Positions 26,752 through 36,634 are shown, numbered from the stretch's first letter. The stretch is 64,000 bases of DNA from Candidatus Venteria ishoeyi (GCF_030378065.1 NZ_JAUCGJ010000006.1:46580-110579), one strand, 5' to 3'. The notes: a model not told the origin generated them from the sequence alone. Numbers and translations: made by a program.

Positions 26752-27156
26752 TCACCCACCCTCATACCCCTGCTCTAATACCACAAATGCCACCACATGA
26801 CTGTGTTCATCACTAAGGCTAATATGAGATTTGCCAATTTCCTGCTGCAATACCCGGAGATTGGTTTTGCCATAAAAATATAACAGCGGCTTACCCAGCT
26901 TATCATGGCGCACTTCAATATCCTTAAAAGCAATACCATCACGAAACCCTGTACCTAAAGCCTTGGCAGTGGCTTCCTTGGCGGCAAAACGCTTGGCCAG
27001 AAAAGCACTGACTTGTTGTGGATCGCTTAATGCCTCCAGTGCTTTTTGTTCATTAGGATGCAAAATACGCTGGGCAAAACGCTCGCCAAATTCTTTCTGA
27101 CTGCTTTGTATGCGCGCCAATTCGACAATATCAACGCCAATACCATAAATAGACAT
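26752..27156 (-). CDS. acpS: Holo-ACP synthase (AcpS)
   Basis: Transfers 4'-phosphopantetheine from CoA to acyl carrier protein. The 134-residue protein shows MSIYGIGVDIVELARI with the metal-binding Asp, then FLAKRFAAKEATAKALGTG with the Glu, and HISLSDEHSHVVAFVV at the C-terminus, all typical. The last few residues (YEGG) run into an Rpn-type relic. In many gammaproteobacteria acpS follows pdxJ; that neighbour is not present here. Confidence 0.94.
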   Translation of the reverse strand: MSIYGIGVDIVELARIQSSQKEFGERFAQRILHPNEQKALEALSDPQQVSAFLAKRFAAKEATAKALGTGFRDGIAFKDIEVRHDKLGKPLLYFYGKTNLRVLQQEIGKSHISLSDEHSHVVAFVVLEQGYEGG

Positions 27157-27219
27157 TTATAGACTCCGACATAATTTACGCAATTAAGTTGGCAGTTATT
27201 TACCTGAAAACCTATCGGT

Positions 27220-28803
27220 TTAATTTTGAGAAAAATACTGCGCCAAATAATCGGAATAACTGCTGCTGTCTTCAGCTTCTATCGTCTGCTGGCGTAGCAG
27301 AGAATCTTGTGCTGCTTTTTGGAAAAAAGCCTGTTTTTCCGGATTTTTGGGCAGATTCATAAAATAGTTTAAATGTTGTTGTGACAGGCGGCGCGTAAAT
27401 TCATAAAAACCTTCGCGGGTATCACGCATCTCGGTCAGCATTCTTTGCGAAGGCGTGAGTTCACTATTATGTACCACTTCCTGCTGTTCTTCCAGCGCAT
27501 CCATATAAGCGGTTTTTCCTGTACCATAATCCAAAATCTCGCAAACGCCTTGCATAGCGCAGCATAACTCTGTGGCCCAGGTGCGCAATAAACGGGTTTT
27601 ACCCTTGCGGCGTAATAATAAAGAGGGATCGCGCCCGTAATGTGCCGCCTGGGTCTGATTACTATCAATTTCTTCAATCTCTTCACAACTGAGATCCGGG
27701 CTTTCATGCAACAGGCAAAATAAAATCAAGGCTTCCAGAAAACGCAGTTGGGTTTCATTAATACCCAGCGGATCATAAGCATTGACATCTAAAGAGCGCA
27801 ATTCAATATAACGCACCCCCCGGCGACGCAGGGCCAGACTCGGCGTTTCCATATCCTGCGTGATTTGCTTGGCGCGCACCGTGCTGTAATATTCGTTTTC
27901 AATCTGCAATTGATTGGCATTAAGTTGCCGGTAAACCCCCGCAACCTGCACTCCGATTTTTTCATATTCCGGGCAAGGGGTGCGGGTGGCAGTCATTAAG
28001 CTGTCGGTATAGCGTTGCAAATCGTTATAACAGGCTTTTACCCCGCTATCGACTTCTTTATTATTCTGATAACCAATATCACCCATGCGCAAAGAAGTGG
28101 CGCGGGGCGAATAATAAGTGCTGTCATCAAAAGGTTGTAAACTGCGCGGACGTTGATCCTGTAAAAAAGAGGTGCAAACCGCAGGGGAAGCCCCGAATAA
28201 ATAGGGAATTAACCAGCCAAAACGTTGCAGATTACGTAATAAGCCAAAATAATGTTGATCAATAAAACTTTGCAGCGGTTGCTGATCGCCTTCCAGGGTT
28301 TGATAAGCCGCCCAGAAATCCGGTGAAAAAGAATAATTAAAATGCACCCCGGCAATCACCTGCATGATGCGTCCATAACGATAACCCAGACCACGCCGAT
28401 ATACGGTTTTCATCACACCGGGATTGGATTCACCATAATAAGCCAGCGGAATGCCTTCATCGCCACTACCTGCAAGTATACAAGGCATACTGGTGGCCCA
28501 GAGAATTTCTTCATCCAGGTTTTGATACACAAACTGATGGGTGGCACAAAGAAATTCCAGGCTCTCTCGCAACGACTCAAAGGGCGGCGTGATCAGTTCC
28601 AATAATGCTTCAGAATAATCTGTGGTAATCCAGGGATTGCTTAAGGCTGAACCCAAGGCTTTAGGATGCGGCGTTTGCGCAATTGAACCCCGCCTGGCAA
28701 CCCGTAGGCTTTCTTTTTCCAGACCAATCTGGCTGTTTTGCAGCAGGTGCTGAAGTTGGTTATCTGACAAGGCTTGGAGACGTTGCTCGGCGCGAGAATA
28801 CAA
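27220..28803 (-). CDS. gshA: Glutamate--cysteine ligase (GshA, gammaproteobacterial type)
   Basis: First enzyme of glutathione synthesis, joining glutamate and cysteine with ATP. The 527-residue chain fits the class 1 family: IGLEKESLRV, TDYSEALLELITPP, LWATSMPCIL, GIHFNYSF-like GVHFNYSF, YIELRSLDVN and a long C-terminal helix region. The start is an ATG (MYSRAEQRL). It lies just upstream of acpS and downstream of trmB, on the same strand. Confidence 0.94.
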   Translation of the reverse strand: MYSRAEQRLQALSDNQLQHLLQNSQIGLEKESLRVARRGSIAQTPHPKALGSALSNPWITTDYSEALLELITPPFESLRESLEFLCATHQFVYQNLDEEILWATSMPCILAGSGDEGIPLAYYGESNPGVMKTVYRRGLGYRYGRIMQVIAGVHFNYSFSPDFWAAYQTLEGDQQPLQSFIDQHYFGLLRNLQRFGWLIPYLFGASPAVCTSFLQDQRPRSLQPFDDSTYYSPRATSLRMGDIGYQNNKEVDSGVKACYNDLQRYTDSLMTATRTPCPEYEKIGVQVAGVYRQLNANQLQIENEYYSTVRAKQITQDMETPSLALRRRGVRYIELRSLDVNAYDPLGINETQLRFLEALILFCLLHESPDLSCEEIEEIDSNQTQAAHYGRDPSLLLRRKGKTRLLRTWATELCCAMQGVCEILDYGTGKTAYMDALEEQQEVVHNSELTPSQRMLTEMRDTREGFYEFTRRLSQQHLNYFMNLPKNPEKQAFFQKAAQDSLLRQQTIEAEDSSSYSDYLAQYFSQN

Positions 28804-28821
28804 AATAAAAACCTTTAGACG

Positions 28822-29481
28822 TTAGCGACGTTGATAACGCAGATCCCAAACGCCATGTCCCAGCTTAAGGCCGCGCTGCTCAAATTTGGTCAGCGGACGT
28901 TGGGGAATACGTGAAGAAAAGCCTGAACCCGCCAGATTATCAAAATCCGGGTGCGCTTCTAACAGCGTTAACATTTGCCGGGCATAATGCTCCCAGTCGG
29001 TCGCCAGATTCAGTACACCATCAGGGCGCAGCGCTTTTGCCAATACATTTAAAAACGGCGTTTGAATCATGCGGCGTTTTTGATGGCGTTTTTTAGGCCA
29101 GGGGTCAGGAAAATAAATATAGACTGCATCCAGCGCGGAAAGCGGCGTATGCATGGACAACACCTGCATGGCATCGGCGGTAGAGACCCGCACATTTTCG
29201 ACTTCATATTTTTCCAGCAAAGATAACAAATGCCCAACGCCGGGTTGATACACTTCAATGCCAATATAATTATTTTCAGGATGGGCGCGGGCCATTTCCA
29301 GCAAGGCATCGCCCATGCCAAACCCGATTTCCAGATGCAGGGGTTTATCGTCGCCAAAAATAGCAGCGGCTGTCATTTTTGCATCGGGTTGAAGCACATA
29401 ACGATCCCACAGTTGTGACAAGGCGCGTTTCTGGCCTTGCGTGGTGCGCCCTGAACGGCGCACAAAACTGCGTATGGTCAT
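28822..29481 (-). CDS. trmB: tRNA (guanine-N7-)-methyltransferase (TrmB)
   Basis: SAM-dependent enzyme that methylates G46 in the tRNA variable loop. The sequence shows the SAM site LEIGFGMGDALLEMA, the segment NYIGIEVYQPGVGHLL and the family hallmark YFPDPWPKKRHQKRR, plus the C-terminal TKFEQRGLKLGHGVWDL. The 219-residue length is normal. It lies 18 bases upstream of gshA on the same strand. Confidence 0.95.
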   Translation of the reverse strand: MTIRSFVRRSGRTTQGQKRALSQLWDRYVLQPDAKMTAAAIFGDDKPLHLEIGFGMGDALLEMARAHPENNYIGIEVYQPGVGHLLSLLEKYEVENVRVSTADAMQVLSMHTPLSALDAVYIYFPDPWPKKRHQKRRMIQTPFLNVLAKALRPDGVLNLATDWEHYARQMLTLLEAHPDFDNLAGSGFSSRIPQRPLTKFEQRGLKLGHGVWDLRYQRR

Positions 29482-29626
29482 GAAAATTTCCTGTTAAAGA
29501 GGGTTAAACTATAGGGAATAATGATAGCACTTAGTGCTTGGGTAAAACTTATTAAGTATACCTGAATCCATAAGGTGGGGCAGCAAAAATGCTGAGCTAT
29601 AGATTTTCAGGTGAATCATTTCGATG

Positions 29627-29785
29627 TAGGGTGGAATAGCGCAGCGTATTCCACCATTTTCAACTTTTCGGTGGAATACACTGCGTGATAGGGCATTGCC
29701 AAAATCAAATATTACAGACGCACCTATTCCACCCTATATTTTTTTCTCGTTTTTTTCTCGTTCCCACGCAGAGCGTGGGAACGAG
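29627..29785. repeat. Nested inverted repeats, REP-like
   Basis: An outer pair TAGGGTGGAATAG / CTATTCCACCCTA (29627-29639 and 29724-29736) encloses an inner pair GCAGCGTATTCCACC / GGTGGAATACACTGC. A separate hairpin CTCGTTCCCACGC-AGA-GCGTGGGAACGAG, arms at 29757 and 29785, follows. These are typical dispersed palindromes. The rest of the 29482-30058 gap holds a 14-codon start-like ORF at 29960 and no recognisable gene. Confidence 0.7.
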
Positions 29786-30058
29786 AGGAATATCTTGCTC
29801 ATGAGGCCATGCCACTGTTCCATCAATCACTTTTGCCTTATTGAAATAATGTTTGTATTTCAGTTCCTTAAATACACCAAAATTGGGAGCTGATTTTTAT
29901 TGATGTTATATTTTTGGTGAATTTCCTTCATCAACGTAAAAATTACAAGGGAGTAAATTCATGACTAAAATTCTGAAAACGCTGAAAAAGTCCGTAAATC
30001 ATTGATTTTATTAGAGGTAAAAAGTTCTTCGGAGTTTTCAGTTAGCACTGAAATAAGC

Positions 30059-30222
30059 TTAGGAGTGAGGATGAAATAAATACAGAAACTGGGCGCAGGA
30101 TTTTTATTCATTTTCAAGGCGTGAAAACAGGCGCATAGCAAGCTATGTAACTGTTTTCATAACGTAGAAAATGGAGAAAAAGACCAGCCAAGTTGCTGAA
30201 GTTATAAAATTCTCACTCCTTA
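30059..30222 (-). repeat. Family A palindromic repeat, copy 2 (inverted)
   Basis: Starts TTAGGAGTGAGGATG and ends TTCTCACTCCTTA, the reverse complement of the other copies. It is preceded by TTTTCAGTTAGCACTGAAATAAGCTT split by a short block, and followed by AACTCAGATTGGATTA, both like family B, so it seems inserted in an older repeat. Confidence 0.85.
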
Positions 30223-30238
30223 GGTAACTCAGATTGGA

Positions 30239-30748
30239 TTACTCCAGGCGTTGTGGCGTGGATTCCGCAGTCGCTTCAATATTATCATGTAACTCCTGTG
30301 CATAATGTTCCTGGATTTCCCCGGTACTGGTGTCCATATGTTGTCCAGGTTTAAGTCTGACCGCACGCTCCAGACTGTGAATATAAACCGGAATTGCGAT
30401 ATCTGCGCCATTTTGCTCCTGAAGATTTTGTATATCAATATCGAGGCCGTATAAACTGCTTTTCTGGGGGTTGCGCTGTTCATTCAGCCACAATACGTTT
30501 TCCCCATTTTGTTTAATGATTAGACCATTGACACGTACTCTAGGCGGGATAATTTGTTCTTCTTCAATGAATATACTGATGTCTTTGTTCATACTGCGCT
30601 GGCGCAGCAAATCCATCTGTTTGCGTTCATTGGCAGTAAAAAACAAACGGATCACATCATCTTCAGCGGCAACTGGCACGGCAACCGCTGCCAGCAAACC
30701 TGAAAGTAATAACAGTAATAAGCGGCTTTGTGCTTTATTCCATGTCAT
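30239..30748 (-). CDS. Exported protein, pilus/secretion accessory candidate
   Basis: A 169-residue protein with signal peptide (LLLLLLSGLLAAVAVPVAA). The mature part begins RLFFTANERKQMDLLRQR and continues with RVRVNGLIIKQNGENVLWLNEQ. That pattern (FT..ER..LD, then VNG.V.R..G...VW.N) recurs in small accessory proteins beside type II secretion or MSHA-type pilus genes. This assignment is from memory of pattern only. The gene overlaps the upstream coiled-coil gene by 14 bases, so the two are coupled. Confidence 0.5.
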   Translation of the reverse strand: MTWNKAQSRLLLLLLSGLLAAVAVPVAAEDDVIRLFFTANERKQMDLLRQRSMNKDISIFIEEEQIIPPRVRVNGLIIKQNGENVLWLNEQRNPQKSSLYGLDIDIQNLQEQNGADIAIPVYIHSLERAVRLKPGQHMDTSTGEIQEHYAQELHDNIEATAESTPQRLE

Positions 30749-31373
30749 CTTTCACCTCAGCAGTATACCAATGCAAATCACAATGCGCTTCCAGATTTTT
30801 TTTACCGGGTGATTTTTTCCATTTGTAATTAAGGGCGTGCAGCCGATTGATACTGCAACTTTTAAAGGTATATAGGCGATTAGTTTGTTGGCGGGCAATA
30901 CTTTTTATAAAACGAAAAAAATCATTCATGTGCAATAAGGGCAAATCAAAGCTGGAAGACCAGAGCTGAACCTTAAACCCTTTGCTGACAGGGATACCTG
31001 GCACATGATAAATACGGTTTTCCGTATCCCGGGGATTAAGCCGACCAGGTAATTCAAGTTCATTTTGCATATTACGCAACACCTTAATCCAATCATTAAG
31101 GCGTTGCTCCGCTGTCAGAAAGTGATGCTGTTCCAGTTTTTGGAAATCCGGGTAAAAATCCTGGGCGATGCTCAGCGCTTCCTGAGTCTCCTTAAAACGC
31201 TCATCAGCTTGTTGCTGGCGTTTCTTCTGTTCAATATTATGTTGTCGCGCCTGCGTTTCATAATAATCACTGACTTTGACTATCGCTATTGAAATAATAA
31301 AACTGAAAATAAACAAAAATAAAGGAAAACGTAATAAGGAAAAATCAATATCCAGTTGTATTCCAATATTCAT
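30735..31373 (-). CDS. Membrane-anchored coiled-coil protein, PilO-like candidate
   Basis: A 212-residue protein with one N-terminal membrane helix (LLRFPLFLFIFSFIISIAIV), a long charged coiled coil (about 35-90) and a C-terminal region of mixed strands (VPGIPVSKGFKVQLW, FDLPLLHMNDFFRFI). The topology is like PilO/MshJ/GspM inner-membrane proteins, where LLxxLxxFI-type segments occur. I cannot confirm the family. It is coupled to the exported protein downstream, and fixH lies 9 bases upstream. Confidence 0.5.
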   Translation of the reverse strand: MNIGIQLDIDFSLLRFPLFLFIFSFIISIAIVKVSDYYETQARQHNIEQKKRQQQADERFKETQEALSIAQDFYPDFQKLEQHHFLTAEQRLNDWIKVLRNMQNELELPGRLNPRDTENRIYHVPGIPVSKGFKVQLWSSSFDLPLLHMNDFFRFIKSIARQQTNRLYTFKSCSINRLHALNYKWKKSPGKKNLEAHCDLHWYTAEVKDDME

Positions 31374-31382
31374 GCGATTTCC

Positions 31383-31901
31383 TTAACTGTGCTTTTCCGG
31401 GATCAGTTCCAGTTTCAAACTGGACGCAGGCATATGTCCTACTAAGCGCCAGTCATCCGTTTCCAGTTGCACTGTCCATTCACCTGCAATTTCCTGGGTA
31501 TCACGTTCCAGTGCTGCGTCATAAATACCCTTATCCGTCTGGGTCAATTCAATACTTTGATCAAAACCCGTGCGGGTATGATGTGTGAACGATAAATTTA
31601 ATTTTTCCGGTAACGCATAACTGGCATCAGAACGCAGATAAAGGCGCGCTTTTAAGGTATTTGGACTGAGATGTAACACACCACCAATACCGTACTGGCT
31701 GGCTGCTTTGTCGCGGGCAAAGCTGCGATTAAGCTCCAGGCCACGTTTATAATAATCATCGACTACCAATCCATCATCAGATTTTATTGCGATCCAGATG
31801 GTGATTGAACCTGCCAACACAGCAAGAAAAGGGAAAAAGATAATCATCCAGACATAAGGCTCGCGATACCAGGGTCTTGGCTGGGTGTTCTCTGTACTCA
31901 T
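31383..31901 (-). CDS. fixH: FixH family protein
   Basis: Membrane protein linked to assembly of cbb3-type cytochrome oxidase or copper handling. The 172-residue chain shows the family start PWYREPYVWMIIFFPFLAVLAG with one membrane helix, then DDGLVVDDYYKRGLELNR, both typical of FixH. The C-terminal half is a beta-rich periplasmic domain. The usual ccoNOP/ccoG neighbours are not beside it; cysS is divergent, and the pilus-like pair follows. Confidence 0.8.
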   Translation of the reverse strand: MSTENTQPRPWYREPYVWMIIFFPFLAVLAGSITIWIAIKSDDGLVVDDYYKRGLELNRSFARDKAASQYGIGGVLHLSPNTLKARLYLRSDASYALPEKLNLSFTHHTRTGFDQSIELTQTDKGIYDAALERDTQEIAGEWTVQLETDDWRLVGHMPASSLKLELIPEKHS

Positions 31902-32033
31902 AAAAAATCCTTTTTGTTGAAAAAATTGAAATCAGATTATTTTAGCATATACAAAATCCAGGCTTGGATAAGCGGGTGTAGATTTTCAGATATTACAATC
32001 TCCAAATTAAGTTCGGTGCTTCGGTGCCGGGAA

Positions 32034-32062
32034 ATTATTTGCCTGAAAATCTATAGTATAAT
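32034..32062 (+). promoter_or_regulatory. Candidate promoter for cysS
   Basis: A TATAAT -10 box at 32057-32062 lies 43 bases before the cysS ATG. The -35 region about 17 bases upstream (ATTATT) is weak, so the call rests mainly on the consensus -10 and its position in the fixH-cysS divergent gap. Confidence 0.4.
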
Positions 32063-32104
32063 GGGCATTTTTATCACAAACAAAATACCAGACACGGATA
32101 AGCA

Positions 32105-33496
32105 ATGCTGAATATCTACAATACCCTGACCCGAGAAAAAGCCCCGTTTCAGCCGATGGAAGATAAAAAAGTACGCATTTATGTATGCGGGATGACGGTC
32201 TATGATTACTGTCATGTGGGCCATGCGCGGGTGATGGTCGCCTTTGATGTGATAGTCCGTTATCTGCGCGAACAGGGATATGATGTCACCTATGTGCGTA
32301 ATATCACGGATATTGATGACAAGATCATCGCCAGAGCACAGGAAAATGGTGAAGACTTTTCAGCATTGACTGCGCGTTTTATCCAGGCCATGCATGAAGA
32401 TGCCGCCGCCTTGGGCGTATTACCCCCGGATCAAGAACCACGCGCAACCGACTCGCTGGATTTGATTATTGAAATGATTCAAAGTCTGTTTGACCAGGGT
32501 TATGCGTATGTCGCCAAAGATGGTGACGTGTGTTATACCGTCAATAAATTCAAATCCTACGGCCAACTTTCTGGTAAAAATCTGGAAGATTTGCAGGCGG
32601 GTACCCGGGTAGAAGTGAATACCGCCAAGAATAATCCGCTGGATTTTGTATTGTGGAAAATGGCAAAACCGGGCGAGCCAGGTTGGGACTCGCCTTGGGG
32701 TAAAGGCCGTCCCGGCTGGCATATCGAATGTTCCGCCATGTCTACCCATTGCCTGGGGAATCATTTTGATATTCATGGCGGCGGCATGGACTTACAGTTC
32801 CCCCACCATGAAAATGAGATTGCACAATCAGAAGCGGCAACTGGTGAAAAGTTTGTGGACTTGTGGATGCACAATGGTTTTGTACGCATTAATGAAGAAA
32901 AAATGTCTAAATCATTAGGGAATTTTTTCACTGTGCGGGAAGTACTGAAAGCCTATCACCCGGAAGTTGTGCGCTATTTTATTCTCACCAGCCAGTACCG
33001 CAGCCCCTTAAATTATTCCGATCAACAACTGGATAACGCACAACAGGCCCTGACCCGTTTATATACGGCGCTGCGTGGCTTGCCAAATAGTGCAAATGCT
33101 GCCACGGGTAATATCTACCAAACCCAGTTTCATGAAGCGATGGATGATGATTTTAATACCCCGGAAGCCTTGGCGGTATTATTTGAAATGGCACGAGAAA
33201 TTAACAAGCTGCGTACAACTGATATGGATGCAGCCGCCGCTTTAGGCGCACAATTATGCAAGCTTTCCAGCGTCATGGGCTTGCTGGAAAATGATCCGGA
33301 ACAATTTCTGAAAAATGCCTCACCGCAAACAGAAGGTGACTTGTCCGATGAAGCCATTGAGCAATTGATTATTGATAGAAAAACTGCGCGCACAGAAAAA
33401 GACTGGGCTAAAGCCGATAGCATTCGCGGACAATTGGATGCAGCCAATGTGATTTTGGAAGATGGCGCGGATGGCACTACCTGGCGGCGAAAGTAA
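32105..33496 (+). CDS. cysS: Cysteine--tRNA ligase
   Basis: Charges tRNA-Cys. The 463-residue protein shows the HIGH-type segment in [18 protein letters not shown], zinc-site residues in WHIECSAMS and [13 protein letters not shown], the KMSKS loop ([11 protein letters not shown]), and a normal C-terminal domain ending GTTWRRK. No anomaly was seen. It is the last housekeeping gene before the CRISPR region. Confidence 0.96.
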   Translation: MLNIYNTLTREKAPFQPMEDKKVRIYVCGMTVYDYCHVGHARVMVAFDVIVRYLREQGYDVTYVRNITDIDDKIIARAQENGEDFSALTARFIQAMHEDAAALGVLPPDQEPRATDSLDLIIEMIQSLFDQGYAYVAKDGDVCYTVNKFKSYGQLSGKNLEDLQAGTRVEVNTAKNNPLDFVLWKMAKPGEPGWDSPWGKGRPGWHIECSAMSTHCLGNHFDIHGGGMDLQFPHHENEIAQSEAATGEKFVDLWMHNGFVRINEEKMSKSLGNFFTVREVLKAYHPEVVRYFILTSQYRSPLNYSDQQLDNAQQALTRLYTALRGLPNSANAATGNIYQTQFHEAMDDDFNTPEALAVLFEMAREINKLRTTDMDAAAALGAQLCKLSSVMGLLENDPEQFLKNASPQTEGDLSDEAIEQLIIDRKTARTEKDWAKADSIRGQLDAANVILEDGADGTTWRRK

Positions 33497-33972
33497 TATA
33501 TTTGAATATACCTGTCACGTAAATATTCCGTCTCCCCATTCCCAGTAATATCAACTGATTGGCACTTTATTTAGGCACCATTTCAAGGGATTACCCTATA
33601 AGTCTTTGATTTGAATACGCTATTTGTTAAGTTGTGATGATAAAACTGAGCAGGACGATTGCCTGGTTTCCAGCAATGCAGGATATCCCCATTCAACAGA
33701 CACAATGGCAGCAGAGTATCCTCAAGTATCAGAGTTATTTACTGCTGAAATTGTGTCTGCAGTAATGCTTGCTCATGAGTTGAGATGAGTTTGTACTGAA
33801 TTTGCAGGAGGTGCTTGGGAGGGATAGGGACGAGTCAATTCTGCCCTGCGCGTTTCATCCATCAACCAGGGGATGAATGAATTTATGTCTTGGGGTGCTT
33901 TGCCAGCATTTTCGGCACAGGCAGTAAGATAAGCCATTAACCAGTGGCGCTGATTGATGTCCCAAACCCCCA
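33497..33972. other. Intergenic segment between cysS and the left CRISPR leader
   Basis: No convincing gene. A 42-codon ORF at 33637 (plus) and an ORF at 33773-34021 (minus, reaching into the leader arm) are open, but neither resembles a known protein. The second includes WDINQRHWLMAYLTACAENAG, so it could be a relic of a larger gene cut off by formation of the inverted leader copy. Confidence 0.4.
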
Positions 33973-34293
33973 GGTTGGCGGAAATGCCAGCAGTAGTGAT
34001 TTTGTGAGCTTCGTTTTGCACTAAAATAGTGCGATACCGCGAAGGAAACCACTTCAGTAAAGTGGTTTTTAGATACGCTAATCAATAGATATAAAAATCA
34101 ATCATTTATTACTGAAACTTGATTCTATTTATTGGATTTCTCCGCGGCACCTATAAAATCAATTGCTTACAATTGATTTTGACTGCTTTTTGAGTGATTT
34201 TTTGAGGATTTGTGAAAAATGACAGCTATTTTAAAGAGCTTCGCGGAAACGGGGTCTAAAGTGCTTGATTTCAAAGGGGGAATATGGTGTACT
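33973..34293 (+). promoter_or_regulatory. CRISPR leader 1 (left inverted arm)
   Basis: With repeat 1 it forms a 356-base arm (33973-34328) that is the reverse complement of 36600-36955 with about three mismatches and no indel. Its first about 35 bases encode the last residues of Cas2 (LAEMPAVVIL, stop) although no cas2 is here. It contains CAATTGCTTACAATTG and is AT-rich, as expected for a leader that drives array transcription and marks the integration site. Confidence 0.85.
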
Positions 34294-34815
34294 GTTTCAG
34301 GCATGCTGGCCGCTAAGGCTATTGAAACAACACGATGAAACTTCCTGCTTTCACTGATTAAGTTTCAGGCATGCTGGCCGCTAAGGCTATTGAAACAAAA
34401 AACGTGGTAAGAACTCTAGATGGTTGCCAGCGTTTCAGGCATGCTGGCCGCTAAGGCTATTGAAACTTCGTGTTGTGGCTGTTGCTATTATCTGTGTCGC
34501 CGTTTCAGGCATGCTGGCCGCTAAGGCTATTGAAACAATCTGTGTTATATTTGGTGGTGGATTATATTCGAGTTTCAGGCATGCTGGCCGCTAAGGCTAT
34601 TGAAACGTTGAGGAATATCCATAGGCTGAGAAATCCGTACAGTTTCAGGCATGCTGGCCGCTAAGGCTATTGAAACTCCGGCTCAGGGGCGGAAACGGGG
34701 GCAACCCGATGTTTCAGGCATGCTGGCCGCTAAGGCTATTGAAACTCTAATTTCAATGTCATCTACCAGGCGCACGGTATGTTTCAGGCATGCTGGCCGC
34801 TAAGGCTATTGAAAC
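34294..34815 (+). CRISPR. CRISPR array 1: 8 repeats, 7 spacers
   Basis: Eight identical 35-base repeats beginning GTTTCAGGCATGCTGG and ending AGGCTATTGAAAC, starting at 34294, 34362, 34432, 34502, 34572, 34642, 34711 and 34781. Spacers are 33-35 bases. The repeat ends form the inverted pair GTTTCA/TGAAAC, and an ATTGAAAC end is the expected crRNA 5' handle, which fits transcription from the leader on the left. No repeat is degenerate. Confidence 0.98.
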
Positions 34816-34830
34816 AGCTAAACCAAAAAA

Positions 34831-34948
34831 AATATAGACAGCCAAGAAAATAAAAAAATAAAACTACACTATCGTTCCAATATTCTCAACCAGTCAAATT
34901 ATTGAAATTCAGAAATAAGTTAGAAAAAAAAGCCTAATTGTATGGAAA
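34831..34948 (+). repeat. Array-flanking duplicated segment E, copy 1
   Basis: 118 bases from AATATAGACAGCCAAG to CCTAATTGTATGG, lying just beyond the last repeat of array 1. The same sequence with about five changes occurs at 50341-50458, beside array 3, in the same orientation. Confidence 0.85.
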
Positions 34949-35029
34949 AAACCAAAAATCAGCCATAACCTACCTATGGCAGGCTATTTGGTGCCATAAA
35001 TATAACTTAATGAGAAATGGAAATATCAG

Positions 35030-36055
35030 CTATTGGTATAACAAGCGGGCAGCACTTTGTCCCTTAAACCATTTTCGCCCTTGCCGTTCAGTTTCTTCCA
35101 GCAAATGCCGCATAATGCCAACAACCTTATAAAAATGATTGCCATAATGCTGTATGCCATCTATCCAGTTGTCTTGCTTGATTTCCAGACGTTGCAAAAT
35201 AGGCTGAATATGTGCAGGAATAGCGCCACGCTTACCATCACGAATACAACGCCCTGTCCAATCGACCAGTTCAAAGTATTCTTCCTGGCTGATGGGCAGG
35301 CAAACATGTGTATTTTGCGTGGCTTGAGGTTTCCCGGTCTTTTTAGTCTCAGCAAAAGGTAGCAGCCATTGGCTTTGTGGTTCTGGTTTTGAGACTGATT
35401 TCTTTTGAATCTCAACTCTTGCTGCAAAAGAAGTAAATTCAGAATCTTCCGGAGTTTGTGCAATCGCGGCTCGTACCGGGTTAAGGTCAACATAGGCCAT
35501 GCAGCTAACTAAAGCGGCATCATCCAATAAAGCCTGAGACTTAAAACGCCCTTCCCAAAACCGCCCGGTACACTTATCTTCTTTATTCGCCTGGCGTGCA
35601 ACCGGCTCATTCAGACAACGCATAAACCAGCTTAAATCTGCCAGACGCTCGCGCCATAAAGTTACTTTTTCCTCATCGGCTGCCAGACGTGAAAAATAAG
35701 CGTTAACCACTTCAACATCAATTTGATTGTCATCAGAATCTTTCAAAGCCTGCGGTGGAAACAAGGTACACCAACGCTTGACCACTTCATCAGCATCCCA
35801 GGTCAAACTCTGCTCATAATCAACATGCAGTACCAGATGATAATGATTACTCATAATGGCATAAGCACAAACCTCAACTGAAAACTGTCCGGCAAGTATT
35901 TCCAACCTGTCCAGTATCCATTGCCGCCTGTGTTCGTAATTACAACCACTTTGCTTATCAAAGCCGCATAAAAAAGCCCGGCGCACGGCGCGACTGACGC
36001 AGTGATAATGACCGTTGCTGTGTTTGCTAACTTGTTCTTTGCGAGGTGTAGGCAT
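35030..36055 (-). CDS. RAYT-like Y1 transposase (REP-associated tyrosine transposase family)
   Basis: A 341-residue single-strand-type transposase of the Y1/HUH superfamily. The start MPTPRKEQVSKHSNGHYHCVSR and the metal-binding NHYHLVLHVD (H-x-H-type core) are typical, followed by WEGRFKSQALLDD and YVDLNPVRAA. RAYT proteins are linked to REP palindromes. The gene lies between two CRISPR arrays that point toward each other. It is full length and open, so probably intact. It may have been carried in with, or helped create, the inverted array arrangement; that is inference. Confidence 0.87.
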   Translation of the reverse strand: MPTPRKEQVSKHSNGHYHCVSRAVRRAFLCGFDKQSGCNYEHRRQWILDRLEILAGQFSVEVCAYAIMSNHYHLVLHVDYEQSLTWDADEVVKRWCTLFPPQALKDSDDNQIDVEVVNAYFSRLAADEEKVTLWRERLADLSWFMRCLNEPVARQANKEDKCTGRFWEGRFKSQALLDDAALVSCMAYVDLNPVRAAIAQTPEDSEFTSFAARVEIQKKSVSKPEPQSQWLLPFAETKKTGKPQATQNTHVCLPISQEEYFELVDWTGRCIRDGKRGAIPAHIQPILQRLEIKQDNWIDGIQHYGNHFYKVVGIMRHLLEETERQGRKWFKGQSAARLLYQ

Positions 36056-36184
36056 GGTTTTATCCCTCTTTAGGTTCAGGTTTTAGGACAGAATAACAGG
36101 AATGGTGTTTTTTCTAAAATTTACATGGATGTCTCCTAAATTTTCGAAACTCAGGATTGGCTCATTGGCTTGTCGTCACTTATG

Positions 36185-36634
36185 GTTTCAATAGCCTTAG
36201 CGGCCAGCATGCCTGAAACAGCGCGCCGGTGGGGCGGCAAGGTTAAGCTGGTAAAGTTTCAATAGCCTTAGCGGCCAGCATGCCTGAAACACAGTTTTCA
36301 CAAGTGGATTGAAACTCCAACAGGTTTCAATAGCCTTAGCGGCCAGCATGCCTGAAACGGTACTGCCCAGTATTCGCAAAGGCATCTGAAAGTTTCAATA
36401 GCCTTAGCGGCCAGCATGCCTGAAACAAGTTAACAACCCAGACAAAAAAAGATGGCGGCTTTGTTTCAATAGCCTTAGCGGCCAGCATGCCTGAAACGGA
36501 ATAACCTATAATCAATGGGTGTTTGGGGGAAGTTTCAATAGCCTTAGCGGCCAGCATGCCTGAAACAAAGGGAAAAATATTAGTGAAATCTCCGAGGATG
36601 TTTCAATAGCCTTAGCGGCCAGCATGCCTGAAAC
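36185..36634 (-). CRISPR. CRISPR array 2: 8 repeats, 7 spacers
   Basis: The same 35-base repeat as array 1 in the opposite orientation, at 36185, 36256, 36324, 36392, 36463, 36498+34 (36532) and 36600, with one more between as spaced: starts are 36185, 36256, 36324, 36392, 36463, 36532 and 36600. That gives seven full repeats and six spacers of 33-36 bases by direct count. The leader lies to the right, next to cas2, so array 2 is the one in the canonical position and transcription runs leftward to the transposase gene. None of its spacers was seen in array 1. Confidence 0.95.

Noticed and set aside
29696..29893. 65-codon ORF containing SHAERGNERN
   Set aside because: This peptide is what the common CGTTCCCACGC palindrome gives when translated; it is repeat DNA.
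29960..30004. 14-codon ORF with a good AAGGGAG ribosome site
   Set aside because: It stops at once, and a frameshifted continuation is not recognisable; at most a gene relic ended by the family A element.
33773..34021. 82-codon minus-strand ORF running into leader 1
   Set aside because: Its first residues come from the inverted leader arm and the rest matches no known protein; not listed as a gene.
36185..36634. Minus-strand ORFs across the CRISPR arrays with repeated GMLAAKAIET peptides
   Set aside because: They are translations of the CRISPR repeats and not genes.
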